NCBI RefSeq assembly: GCF_039839375.1
Contig: NZ_JBDOQU010000007.1
Location: forward strand, 62,001-126,000
Origin: JBDOQU01 sp039839375
GTDB lineage: Bacteria; Pseudomonadota; Alphaproteobacteria; DSM-16000; Inquilinaceae
Reading direction: 5' to 3'
Length of the DNA: 64,000 nt
Part shown: positions 25,089-33,354 of the stretch, piece by piece
Layout: the number at the start of each line of letters is the position of its first letter
Numbering within the stretch: the first letter of the stretch is position 1
Notes under the pieces: model-generated
What the model saw: the letters and a program-made list of their open reading frames with translations, nothing else
What the model was told of the DNA's origin: nothing
Database searches by the model: none
Made by a program: the position numbers and the translations under genes

Positions 25089-26465
25089 TTGGCTGGAGAG
25101 TTTAGAACCGACGATTGTGGGAACGGGCTGAACCGCGTGGAAACATCCGACCGTAGTCTCGACATCGCTGTTGTCGGCAGCGGCATCTCCGGTCTGTCCG
25201 CCGCCTGGTTGCTGTCACAACGACATCGCGTTGTCCTGTTCGAAGCCGATAAGCGATTGGGAGGACACAGCCACACTGTCGATGCCGCAGACGTTGCGGT
25301 TGATACTGGTTTCATCGTCTTCAACAAACCCACTTACCCAAATCTGACAGCACTTTTCGATCATATCGGCGTCGCGACGAAGCGATCGGACATGTCATTT
25401 GCCGTCTCGCTCAACGATGGCAGGCTTGAATATTCCGGAACCGGGCTGTTGGGCCTGTTCGCGCAGGGGCGAAACGCGATCAGCCCGCGATTCTGGCTGA
25501 TGCTGCGCGATCTCGTTCGCTTCTATCGCGAGGCCCCGCGCAATGTGGCGGCGCTGGGCATGATGACCCTGGATGAATACCTCGACGCCGCCGGCTACGG
25601 TGAAGGATTTCGCAATGATCATCTCTACCCGATGGCGGCGGCCATCTGGTCCACGCCGGTTGCGGAGATCGGGGCCTACCCGGCGGCGTCGTTTATCAGA
25701 TTCTGTGAAAACCACGGCCTTTTGAAACTGGCTGGCCGCCCCGGCTGGCGCTCCGTGGCCGGCGGCAGCCGTTCATATGTGCGTGTTCTCGCCGATGCCG
25801 TTCCCGAAGTAATGTCAAACTATCCGATCAGCAAAGTCGCGCGGATCGCAAACGGTATTGAAATTGTCGGACCTGACGGTCATCGCCGCCATTTCGATCA
25901 CGTGGTGATCGCCACCCACGCCGACCAGGCGCTGAATATGCTTGCCGACCCTACCAGCGCGGAACGGCAACTACTCGGCTCGTTCGATTATATTGACAAT
26001 GATGCGGTCCTTCATTCGGACCCTCGCCTGATGCCGAGCCGGCGCCGGGTCTGGTCGAGTTGGAACTACATGACGAGAGAGGATGATTGCGGCCGCGAAC
26101 TGGCCGTAACCTACTGGATGAACCGTCTTCAGGACGTCGAAAGCGAGCGGCCCTTGTTCCTGACGCTCAATCCTCACCGGGAGATCGTCCCCGGCGCGAT
26201 CCTCAGGCGGGTGAACTACAGCCATCCGCGTTTCGACGCCCGCGCGATGGAAGCGCAGAAAAGGCTTTGGTCGTTGCAGGGCAAGCGCAACACCTGGTTC
26301 TGCGGCGCCTATTTTGGCGCGGGCTTCCACGAGGATGGCCTGCAGGCCGGCCTCGCTGTCGCCGAAGCCGCCGGCGGCGTGCGGAGGCCTTGGACAGTGG
26401 CGAAAGAATCAGGCCGCATCCACACGTATGAAACCGCGCCGGCCACCGAGACGGAGGCTGCCTGA
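25089..26465 (+). CDS. FAD-dependent amine-oxidase-like oxidoreductase
   Basis: A 458-aa flavoprotein. The FAD dinucleotide fold is IAVVGSGISGLSAAWLLSQR near residues 26-45, followed by LFEADKRLGGHSHTVD, and the C-terminal FAD-binding piece is WFCGAYFGAGFHEDGLQAGL. The family covers flavin amine oxidases, carotene-type desaturases and the fatty-acyl desaturase/oxidase proteins of methylated-lipid pathways. Its place in an RpoE operon with DUF1365 and a Cfa-like methyltransferase matches the conserved set that in Rhodobacter supports furan fatty-acid formation, where a flavin protein oxidises the methylated acyl chain. The start is TTG with GGAGG upstream; the gene overlaps the next by 1 nt. 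Confidence 0.9.
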   Translation: MAGEFRTDDCGNGLNRVETSDRSLDIAVVGSGISGLSAAWLLSQRHRVVLFEADKRLGGHSHTVDAADVAVDTGFIVFNKPTYPNLTALFDHIGVATKRSDMSFAVSLNDGRLEYSGTGLLGLFAQGRNAISPRFWLMLRDLVRFYREAPRNVAALGMMTLDEYLDAAGYGEGFRNDHLYPMAAAIWSTPVAEIGAYPAASFIRFCENHGLLKLAGRPGWRSVAGGSRSYVRVLADAVPEVMSNYPISKVARIANGIEIVGPDGHRRHFDHVVIATHADQALNMLADPTSAERQLLGSFDYIDNDAVLHSDPRLMPSRRRVWSSWNYMTREDDCGRELAVTYWMNRLQDVESERPLFLTLNPHREIVPGAILRRVNYSHPRFDARAMEAQKRLWSLQGKRNTWFCGAYFGAGFHEDGLQAGLAVAEAAGGVRRPWTVAKESGRIHTYETAPATETEAA

Positions 26466-27289
26466 TGTCGAGTGCCCATTCGGCCCTCTATGTCGGCTCG
26501 GTGATGCACCACAGATTGCGGCCAAGGCAGCATCGGTTGCGCTACGGCATCTTCTACATGCTGCTTGATCTCGACGAGATCGACGCCCTGGCAGGCACGC
26601 TCCGCTTCTTTTCGCACAATCGTTTCAACCTATTCAGCTTCCACGATCGTGATCACGGCGAGGGAACGACCACATCGCCGCGGTACCGGATCGAGCGGCA
26701 TTTGCGCGAGGCCAGGATTGAATCTGGCGGCCCGATCCGGCTTCTCACCATGCCACGTGTCTTGGGATACGCCTTCAATCCGCTCAGCATCTATTTCTGC
26801 TACAGGCGTGATAACTCGCTCTCCGCGATCTTCTACGAGGTGAACAACACGTTCGGTCAACGGCACAACTATCTCATTCCCGTGTCGCCCGACATGAAAG
26901 CACCCATTCGCCAGGAAAGTCGGAAATCATTCTACGTCTCGCCGTTCATGACCACTGACATGGTCTATTCCTTCTCCGTCGTTCCTCCTGGAGAGACTTT
27001 GGCGGTTTCAATAATCGGTCGTGATACGGCCGGACCCCTGATCATCGCCAAGCTTGCGGCGATCCGCCGGAATTTGACCGATGCATCGCTGGCTCGCGTC
27101 TTCTGCGCTTACCCGTTGCTGACCTTGAAGGTGATCGCGGGCATCTATTGGGAAGGGCTTATGATCTGGCTCAAGGGCATTGGTCTGAAGCATCGACCGC
27201 CGCCGCCCGACCAGCCGGTCACGACCGGTCGCTTCGTAAATCCCGCCGACGCAGGTTCCGCGAGGGACACTACAAATGTCCTCCGGTAA
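26465..27289 (+). CDS. DUF1365 protein
   Basis: A 274-aa protein of the DUF1365 family: ALYVGSVMHHRLRPRQHRLR at the N-terminus, then YGIFYMLLDLDEID, LLTMPRVLGYAFNPLSIYFC, FYEVNNTFGQRHNYLIP and a KSFYVSPFM motif. Its C-terminal hydrophobic stretch may touch the membrane. The function is unknown, but the gene is almost always found between an FAD oxidoreductase and a Cfa-type methyltransferase, as here. It starts 1 nt inside the upstream stop and overlaps the methyltransferase gene by 14 nt, so the three proteins are probably made together. Confidence 0.93.
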   Translation: MSSAHSALYVGSVMHHRLRPRQHRLRYGIFYMLLDLDEIDALAGTLRFFSHNRFNLFSFHDRDHGEGTTTSPRYRIERHLREARIESGGPIRLLTMPRVLGYAFNPLSIYFCYRRDNSLSAIFYEVNNTFGQRHNYLIPVSPDMKAPIRQESRKSFYVSPFMTTDMVYSFSVVPPGETLAVSIIGRDTAGPLIIAKLAAIRRNLTDASLARVFCAYPLLTLKVIAGIYWEGLMIWLKGIGLKHRPPPPDQPVTTGRFVNPADAGSARDTTNVLR

Positions 27290-28517
27290 CGAAATTCGAG
27301 GCGCAGGGGATCTGAGCCAGCGCCGCGAGGGCGTGGCATCGCGTTTTCTGCGCCATATCATCTCCAGGATGGAGTTCGGCCACATAACGATCTTGCTGCC
27401 ATCGTCCGAACGGATCGAACATCGCGGGACCCGAAACGGGCCTTCTGCGACGATTGTTCTTCATCGCTGGCGCGGGATAAGGCGGCTTATCAGCCAGGGC
27501 GACCTTGGCTTTGCCGAAGCCTATATCGACGGCGATTGGTCGAGCCCGGATCTTGCGGCGCTCCTGGAACTGGCGGCGCGCAACATCGCCCTGCTCGATC
27601 GGAGGCTTTCCGGATTTTTGCCCGTTCGGATGCTCAATCGGCTGCGGCATCTGTTGCAGGCCAACAGCAAGACGGGAAGCCGCAAGAACATCGCCTTCCA
27701 CTACGATCTCGGCAACGCCTTCTATCGGTGCTGGCTCGATCCGAGCTTGACCTATTCGTCAGCACTTTACGAGCGGCCGGACCAGACGCTTGAAGATGCC
27801 CAAGACGTCAAACTGGCGCGGATTGTCGACCTTCTGGAACTGCATGGCGGCGAGCATATTCTCGAGATTGGCTGCGGTTGGGGGGCGTTGGCCATCAGAT
27901 TGGGTCTCTCCGGCGCTCACGTAAGCGGCGTCACTCTGTCCTCCGAACAGTTGACGTTCGCCAGGGAACGGAGGGATGCAGATAACCTCGCCGACACGGT
28001 TTCTCTGGAACTGCAGGATTATCGTGATGTCGAAGGAACTTATGACAGGATTGTCTCAATCGAGATGCTCGAGGCCGTTGGCGAGGCTTACTGGCCGACT
28101 TACTTCAAAATCCTGCATGAGCGACTGAACGCGGGAGGTATCGCTGTCCTTCAGGTGATCACCATCGATGAGGCGCGTTTCGACGCCTATCGCCGATCAC
28201 CCGATTTTATTCAGCGCCATATTTTCCCGGGAGGCATGCTCCCCACAAGGCGGATCATCGTTGACCAGGCCGAAGCCGCCGGCCTCAAATTAGTTTCGAC
28301 ACAAAGCTTCGGCGACAGTTACGCGACGACACTGGCCGAGTGGCGCAAACGTTTCGCGGCGTCTTGGCCCAAGATCGAGAAGATGGGCTTTCCGGACAAG
28401 TTTCGCAGGCTTTGGGAATACTATCTCTGCTATTGCGAAGCCGGCTTCAGAACAGGAACCATCGATGTCGGGTTCTATGTATTGGCAAGGTCCTCCGCTA
28501 CGGGTGTCAGTCGCTAA
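27276..28517 (+). CDS. Cfa-family SAM-dependent methyltransferase, divergent active site
   Basis: A 413-aa protein with the full two-domain layout of cyclopropane-fatty-acyl-phospholipid synthase. The SAM motif is HILEIGCGWGALAIRLG. Compared with E. coli Cfa, the loop that holds bicarbonate-binding Cys139 reads LTYSSALYE (Ser for Cys), the segment with His266 reads AVLQVITID (Gln for His), while Glu in SIEMLEAVG and Tyr in FGDSYATTL are kept. The family tail is YCEAGFRTGTIDV. These changes suggest methylation without ring closure, as described for the SAM methylases that make 19-carbon methylated trans-unsaturated chains on the way to furan fatty acids. Third gene of the RpoE-controlled operon. 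Confidence 0.9.
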   Translation: MSSGNEIRGAGDLSQRREGVASRFLRHIISRMEFGHITILLPSSERIEHRGTRNGPSATIVLHRWRGIRRLISQGDLGFAEAYIDGDWSSPDLAALLELAARNIALLDRRLSGFLPVRMLNRLRHLLQANSKTGSRKNIAFHYDLGNAFYRCWLDPSLTYSSALYERPDQTLEDAQDVKLARIVDLLELHGGEHILEIGCGWGALAIRLGLSGAHVSGVTLSSEQLTFARERRDADNLADTVSLELQDYRDVEGTYDRIVSIEMLEAVGEAYWPTYFKILHERLNAGGIAVLQVITIDEARFDAYRRSPDFIQRHIFPGGMLPTRRIIVDQAEAAGLKLVSTQSFGDSYATTLAEWRKRFAASWPKIEKMGFPDKFRRLWEYYLCYCEAGFRTGTIDVGFYVLARSSATGVSR

Positions 28518-28558
28518 ATGTTCAGTCCCGGCATTTGCTGGAGCGGATTTAGTTCGCC

Positions 28559-28855
28559 GTGAAGTCCGCGGTCCAGGACTGGGCTGCCTGGGCGGGCAAT
28601 CCCGCCAGCCAGCAGGAACGCGGAATGATCATGCTGGGCCTGTCGATGATCGAGACGGCCGGGTTGAACAATCTGATCGCCGGCATGGACACGGACGGCG
28701 ACGGGCTGATCAGCCGGGCCGGGCTGCTGGCCGACGTGCGCCTGGACGAACGGCCGCTGGGCGAGGTTCTGCTGGATCCGGAGAATGTGGACCGGCGGGC
28801 TATCGGCAGGCGCTTCGGGATGCTGGCCCCGATGATCGACGGTTTCTTTCAGTAA
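28559..28855 (+). CDS. Small hypothetical protein with an EF-hand-like loop
   Basis: A 98-aa protein I do not recognise. It has a helix with MIMLGLSMIETAGLNNLIAG, then DTDGDGLIS, which fits a calcium-binding DxDxDG loop, and a C-terminal segment ending MIDGFFQ. The start GTG at 28559 is the first possible one: an in-frame TAG lies at 28550. There is no clear ribosome site. It begins 42 bp after the Cfa-like gene and ends 13 bp before the convergent EAL gene. It could be a complete small protein or the tail of a larger lost gene. Confidence 0.5.
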   Translation: MKSAVQDWAAWAGNPASQQERGMIMLGLSMIETAGLNNLIAGMDTDGDGLISRAGLLADVRLDERPLGEVLLDPENVDRRAIGRRFGMLAPMIDGFFQ

Positions 28856-28867
28856 GCCCGGCGAAGG

Positions 28868-30106
28868 CTAAGCGATCATCTTGCTTCTCGGCATCGCCGG
28901 CAGATCGATCTCGTTCAGCCTGGCGGGCTTGCCGAGAAGGTATCCCTGCCCTCTCGAGACGCCCAGGCTTTTGAGCGTGAGGAGTTCCTGGCTGGTTTCG
29001 ATGCCCTCTGCGACGATGGCCGAGCCGGTTTCCCGCGCATAGAAGATCATGGCGCTGGCGAGAGCGCGGCGTGCACGATCCCGGTCGATCCCCCGCGTCA
29101 GGCTCATGTCCATCTTTATGATGTCGGGGACCATCTGCACGATATGCTGAAGTCCTGAATAGCCCGCGCCCGCATCGTCGATCGCGACTTTCATTCCACG
29201 ATCCCGCAGCGGACCGAGTTCACGATGAAGCAGTGAATAGTCGCCAACCTGAGCGTGTTCGGTGATCTCGAGGATGGTGCGGCCGAGATATTCCCCGTCC
29301 AGAATCTCTCCAAGCCGGCCGCTGACGATCGTTTCCGGCGATGCGTTGATCGACATCCCGATGGGACTTGGAAGCTCCGGGAAGGAGGCGATCGCCGCCC
29401 TGATCGCACTTAGTTCGAGGTCCACGCCCAGGCCGACATCCGCCGCGTCCCCGAACCATTTGTCGGGCGAGCGGTAGGGCTGCGGCCGGAAGCGGCTCAG
29501 GGCCTCGACCGACACGACCTCCATGGAAGCGAGGGTGACGATCGGCTGGAACGCGATATCGAACCCGCCCTGATCGATGATCGCCTCCACGGCGGCGCGC
29601 TTTTCGCGATCCGCCTGTGACTTTCCGATCTCCAGATGAAGCTGTCTGGCGGCGAGCCCGGCAAAGACCCTCATCGTGCCAAGGTCGCGATCGTTCAGGG
29701 TCAGGTTGGCCTTCGGGCTGAGACAGCAGAACATCCCGAACGGCCTGCCGTCGGGCAGCCTGATCGGAATGCTCGCATGCGAGCCGATCGGCGCGGCGCT
29801 CGTTATCGGCAGCGATCGGGCCAGCGGTTCCAGGGACGTGTCCGGGATCAGTTCCGGAAGCCGGCCTTCCAGGATGTGGTTGCAATAGACGTCGTCAAGG
29901 GAATGGCTGTCGCCGACCTTGATCAGATGCTCCCGCCCCGGCGCATCGACCCGACGGAAGATTGTCCGGCCGTCAACGAACTCCGAGAAATAGGCGATCT
30001 CCATGCCCAAATGCTGACGGATCGCAACGAGCGCGTCCTGTATAACGTCACTGCTGGAAACCTGCTCGTGGTGCGAGGTCTCCACGATGGATTCAAAAAG
30101 CGACAT
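28868..30106 (-). CDS. GAF-EAL cyclic-di-GMP phosphodiesterase
   Basis: A 412-aa signalling protein. Residues ~15-155 form a GAF sensor domain with GSHASIPIRLPDGRPFGMFC; residues ~165-405 form an EAL domain. Catalytic features are kept: AFQPIVTLASMEVVSVEAL (EAL box), SINASPETI, the DDAGAGYSGLQ loop (variant of DDFGTGYS), KMDMSLTRGID, AEGIETSQE and GYLLGKPA. It should hydrolyse c-di-GMP to pGpG in response to an unknown GAF ligand. There is no membrane segment or GGDEF domain. GGGGGACAGG just upstream supports the ATG at 30106. It stands alone between the stress island and the polyol module. Confidence 0.93.
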   Translation of the reverse strand: MSLFESIVETSHHEQVSSSDVIQDALVAIRQHLGMEIAYFSEFVDGRTIFRRVDAPGREHLIKVGDSHSLDDVYCNHILEGRLPELIPDTSLEPLARSLPITSAAPIGSHASIPIRLPDGRPFGMFCCLSPKANLTLNDRDLGTMRVFAGLAARQLHLEIGKSQADREKRAAVEAIIDQGGFDIAFQPIVTLASMEVVSVEALSRFRPQPYRSPDKWFGDAADVGLGVDLELSAIRAAIASFPELPSPIGMSINASPETIVSGRLGEILDGEYLGRTILEITEHAQVGDYSLLHRELGPLRDRGMKVAIDDAGAGYSGLQHIVQMVPDIIKMDMSLTRGIDRDRARRALASAMIFYARETGSAIVAEGIETSQELLTLKSLGVSRGQGYLLGKPARLNEIDLPAMPRSKMIA

Positions 30107-30231
30107 CCTGTCCCCCTGAATAGCCGGAAGAGTTTAGGGGGACTGAGTTAATAGCTTGTAAAATGCGAATTTTCCGCGCTCAGCGGGAATTGAACCGCGA
30201 ATTATTTGCACGTTTTATCTATATATTATTG
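30107..30231. other. AT-rich spacer without a recognised gene
   Basis: The spacer upstream of the EAL gene (30107-30231) is AT-rich, for example 30195-30235, and should hold the promoter of the GAF-EAL gene. I see no gene or clear repeat in it. The adjoining part up to 30443 holds a decayed coding tail listed separately. Confidence 0.4.
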
Positions 30232-30443
30232 TTAGCCACTCATTTCTGACCCAGCATAGATAGAACCGAAACCGCCCATTCCGAAGGTCAGCATGTTGCT
30301 GTGGTTGCCAAATGAAGTGAGGAAATCAGTCGACGCGCGCCCTTGATGGGCGGCCTGGCTCAACTCGTTTTGAAAGTAAGCCGCCGAGGTTACATTGAAG
30401 CCCTAAGGAATCCGTCACGATTGAAAGACCACTGCCGGTTGCG
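30232..30443 (-). pseudogene. Frameshifted remnant of an unidentified coding sequence
   Basis: On the minus strand, right after the class II aldolase stop, a coherent frame reads TGSGLSIVTDSLG. It breaks near 30404-30408 by a one-base shift and then continues as FNVTSAAYFQNELSQAAHQG, with later segments such as NMLTFGMGGFGSIYAGSEMSG before TAA at 30234-30232. Both parts have sensible composition and a common end, which suggests the tail of a gene with one indel. I cannot identify the protein, and no start is visible. Confidence 0.35.
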
Positions 30444-31106
30444 TTAGCTTAAGTCGTCCTGAAGGCCATAGTTTCCAAAGGATTTCACGGTATCGGTGAT
30501 ATCTGCTTCAGAAAGCAGGTTAGGGCCACCGATCAGAAGCGTGTGATAATACTGCTTGGCGATCGTCTCCAACTCCACGGCAAGCCACATGGCCTTGTCA
30601 AGGTTGGCGCCGGTCGCGATCATTCCGTGGTTGGCGAGGAGGCAGGCGGTCCGCCCTTCAAGCCCGCGGAGGGCAGACTCCGACAGGGCCTTCGTTCCAA
30701 AAGTTGCATATTCCGCAACCCGGACATCCATGCCGCCGAAAGCCGCCATCATGTAATGGCAGGCGGGAATGGGTTTGCCCGCAATGGCGAGGACCGTGGC
30801 GAAGGTCGAGTGTGTATGGACGATGCCGCCGACATCTGGGCGGCTCTTCATGATGTCGAGGTGGAAGCGCCATTCCGTCGACGGCTTCAGCGGGCCCTGC
30901 CACGTCCCGTACTCGCCGTCTATCGGCATGGACGCGATCATTTCCGGCTTCATCAAGTCGTAGGGAGTGGCCGAGGGCGTGATCAGCATCCTGTCCTGGA
31001 AACGGGCCGATATATTGCCGGACGTGCCTTGATTAAGGCCGGACGCGTTCATCCAGCGCGCCTTTTCGACGAGCGCCTGACGCAACTCATCTTCCGTTAT
31101 TGCCAT
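30444..31106 (-). CDS. Class II aldolase/adducin-family protein (fuculose/ribulose-phosphate aldolase-like)
   Basis: A 220-aa zinc-dependent aldolase or epimerase of the AraD/FucA family. Key residues: GLNQGTSGNISARF (phosphate-binding Asn/Gly region), the Glu of STEWRFHLDI, the zinc histidines of VHTHSTFATVLA, and the third His in LLANHGMIATG. It would split or epimerise a sugar phosphate, typically an L-ketose-1-phosphate or pentulose phosphate. It is the last gene of the ABC-transporter operon, separated from the binding-protein gene by 88 bp containing a strong hairpin. In a tetritol pathway it might act on a tetrulose phosphate, but this is inference. Confidence 0.9.
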   Translation of the reverse strand: MAITEDELRQALVEKARWMNASGLNQGTSGNISARFQDRMLITPSATPYDLMKPEMIASMPIDGEYGTWQGPLKPSTEWRFHLDIMKSRPDVGGIVHTHSTFATVLAIAGKPIPACHYMMAAFGGMDVRVAEYATFGTKALSESALRGLEGRTACLLANHGMIATGANLDKAMWLAVELETIAKQYYHTLLIGGPNLLSEADITDTVKSFGNYGLQDDLS

Positions 31107-31165
31107 TTGGACTCTCCAATCCGTTTTCGGGGTCCGCCAGATTCATTTGAGCGGTCGTAATGGGG

Positions 31166-31189
31166 CGGGCGCCCCGTGAAGGGCGCCCG
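31166..31189 (-). terminator. GC-rich intercistronic hairpin (attenuator or RNA stabiliser)
   Basis: CGGGCGCCC (31166-31174), a 6-nt loop, and GGGCGCCCG (31181-31189): a perfect 9-bp stem directly after the binding-protein stop and before the aldolase gene. No T tract follows on the minus strand. Such hairpins after binding-protein genes commonly protect the upstream mRNA and lower downstream expression. Confidence 0.55.
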
Positions 31190-31194
31190 TGAAA

Positions 31195-32157
31195 TCAGCC
31201 GCCCATGCCTTCCATGACGAAGGGTTCGACCATTCTGTCGACGTTGTCGGGAGTAATCAGGATGCAGTCGAAGAGCTGCTTTTCCTGGTCGACGCCTGTG
31301 CTGCCGGTTTCGATGAAGTTATGCGCTTGACGAACGGCCTCCGCGGTAAAGATCGCAACGGGCTGGAGCACCGAATAGGCGAGTTCCCCGTCCTTGATCG
31401 CCTGGACTGCATCCGGCGAACCGTCGAATCCGCCGACAACCACCTCGTCTGAAATGCCCGCTTCCTGCAGCGCGGCGATCGCTCCGAGGGCCATCTCGTC
31501 GTTGCCGCTGATGACCCCGTTGATCTCGGGATTGGCCTGCAGCAGTGACTGCATCTTGTTATAGCCTTCAGTGCGATCCCAGTTGGCGACCTCCTGGCCA
31601 ACCTCCGTGAGTTCGGGATACTGGCTCAACACCGTCTCGAACCCATTCGAACGAGTTTGGGCGTTATTGTCCGACGGGGCGCCGAAAAGCTCGACATAGG
31701 TTCCGGACTGGCCGAGTTCCTGGACGAATTGCTGGGCGCCCAGCGCCGCGCCCTGCGCATTGTTGGAGACGAGTTGCGCTTCGGCCAACCCGTCCTGATT
31801 GATCTCGGCATTGATGAGGAAGACCGGGATGCCGGCGTCCACCGCTTTGCGCACGGCGCCGATCGAGCCATCCGCATTGGCGGGATCGAGAATGATCGCC
31901 TTCGCCTGGTTGGTGATCGCCGTGTCGATCAGGCGGCTTTCGGCGTTGGTATCGCCGTTGTGCGCACTGACATTGGCCTCATAGCCAAGCTCCTCAGCGG
32001 TTTCTCGCGCCACTTCGCCCTCGGTGTACCAATAGGGATTCGAGGGATCGTTCACGATGATGGTCATGAGTCCCCCGTCCTGTGCGAAGGCCGTGCCCGC
32101 CAGAAGCGGGGCGGCGGCCGCCGTGGCGATGAGAAGGCGGCGTGTAATTTTGATCAT
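31195..32157 (-). CDS. Sugar/polyol ABC transporter periplasmic binding protein (RbsB-like)
   Basis: A 320-aa periplasmic protein of the ribose/galactose-type binding family. Residues ~1-25 are a signal peptide ending AFAQ. The mature protein shows IIVNDPSNPYWYTEGEVARE (first ligand strand), AIILDPANADGSIGAV, VFLINAEINQD, NGVISGNDEMALGAIAAL and VVGGFDGSPDAVQAI, all typical of this fold. It delivers ligand to the permease and ATPase encoded upstream in the same operon. The kinase and dehydrogenase across the divergent promoter suggest a tetritol such as erythritol, but the ligand is not proven by sequence. Confidence 0.92.
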   Translation of the reverse strand: MIKITRRLLIATAAAAPLLAGTAFAQDGGLMTIIVNDPSNPYWYTEGEVARETAEELGYEANVSAHNGDTNAESRLIDTAITNQAKAIILDPANADGSIGAVRKAVDAGIPVFLINAEINQDGLAEAQLVSNNAQGAALGAQQFVQELGQSGTYVELFGAPSDNNAQTRSNGFETVLSQYPELTEVGQEVANWDRTEGYNKMQSLLQANPEINGVISGNDEMALGAIAALQEAGISDEVVVGGFDGSPDAVQAIKDGELAYSVLQPVAIFTAEAVRQAHNFIETGSTGVDQEKQLFDCILITPDNVDRMVEPFVMEGMGG

Positions 32158-32235
32158 TGTCTTTTTCCTCCCTTTAAATTGCTGGATCGATCTGGCCGGA
32201 AAGCTCCGGCCGGCGGTTCCGAAGCGCGGCGACTG

Positions 32236-33327
32236 TCAGGCTCCGGTTTGCGGCGACCCGGTCGACCGGGCGCCGCGCGCGGGAGTCTTGCGGACGCGCA
32301 CGGGGTAGTCGATCGAGTTGAGAAGGACGGCGAGCACGATGACGGCGCCGGTGAACACGGTCTGCCAGTAGGCGGACACGCCGATAATGACCAAACCATC
32401 CGACAGGAACCCGATGACGAACGCGCCGAGCAGGGTTCCGCGGACATTCCCCACACCGCCGGTGAGCGCCGCGCCTCCTATGACCACGGCGGCAATGGCG
32501 GTGAGTTCATATGTCGTGCCGGCGGTCGGACCCGCCGAGGTCAGCTGCGACGAAAGCACGAGACCCGCAATGGCCGCGCAGATGCCGGACAGTACGTAGA
32601 CGCACAAGGTCACGCGGCGCACGGGCACACCGGAGAGTTCGGCCGCTCTCGCATTGCCGCCGGTGGCGTAGACCCAGCGGCCGAAGGCGGAGCGGTTCAG
32701 GAGAAGACCGCAGACAATCGCGACGGCCGCAAGAACCAGGACGCCCATCGGAATGCCGAGAAGCCTTTCGAAGCCGAGCCAGTCGAAGCCCGTGTTTCCG
32801 AGTTCCGCGCGGCCCTCGAGATTGTTGTAGGTCAGGCCATTCGTCATAAGGAGGGCGACGCCGCGCGCGACATAAAGAAGACCGAGTGTGGCGACGAAGG
32901 CCGGCACTTTGAAATAGGCGATCAGAACGCCGTTGACCGCGCCGACCAGCGCTCCCGTCAGGCAGGTCAGGACGACCACGACCCAGACCGGCGGGTAGAG
33001 GATGATTCCGAAGGCCGGAAGCGTCACGCCCTGCATGAGAAAGCCCGCCACCACGCCGCACAGGCCAAGCGTGGAGCCGACGGACAGATCGATACCGCCG
33101 GTCAGGATGACGAGGAGCATGCCGATCGCCAGAAGGCCAAATACGGCCACATGGGACGACATGATCAGAAAGTTGCCGATCGAGAAGTAATAGGGTGACA
33201 GCACCGAGAAAACGGCGACGATCGCGATCAGCGCGAAGAACGCGCGCCCCTCGATGAGGATCCGGGTGAGGTCGAAACCCTTCTCGAAAAAACCAGCCGA
33301 CTTCTGGACTTTGCTGAAATCTGTCAT
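32236..33327 (-). CDS. Sugar/polyol ABC transporter permease (RbsC-like)
   Basis: A 363-aa inner-membrane permease with about nine or ten helices. RbsC/AraH-type signatures are VILTGGIDLSVGSTLGLCGV near residues 75-95, GAVNGVLIAYFKVPAFVATL near 128-148, and AAVVIGGAALTGGVGNVRGT near 280-300. It forms the membrane channel with the double-ABC ATPase encoded 27 nt upstream, and precedes the binding-protein gene by 78 bp. The N-terminal ~25 residues are soluble. Confidence 0.93.
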   Translation of the reverse strand: MTDFSKVQKSAGFFEKGFDLTRILIEGRAFFALIAIVAVFSVLSPYYFSIGNFLIMSSHVAVFGLLAIGMLLVILTGGIDLSVGSTLGLCGVVAGFLMQGVTLPAFGIILYPPVWVVVVLTCLTGALVGAVNGVLIAYFKVPAFVATLGLLYVARGVALLMTNGLTYNNLEGRAELGNTGFDWLGFERLLGIPMGVLVLAAVAIVCGLLLNRSAFGRWVYATGGNARAAELSGVPVRRVTLCVYVLSGICAAIAGLVLSSQLTSAGPTAGTTYELTAIAAVVIGGAALTGGVGNVRGTLLGAFVIGFLSDGLVIIGVSAYWQTVFTGAVIVLAVLLNSIDYPVRVRKTPARGARSTGSPQTGA

Positions 33328-33354
33328 GGCACGAGCGCTCGCATATTGAGGACC

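Noticed and set aside
31657..33198. A 513-codon plus-strand open frame across the binding-protein and permease genes
   Set aside because: It spans two well-supported minus-strand genes and their spacer, and its composition is Arg/Asp/His-rich with no motif.
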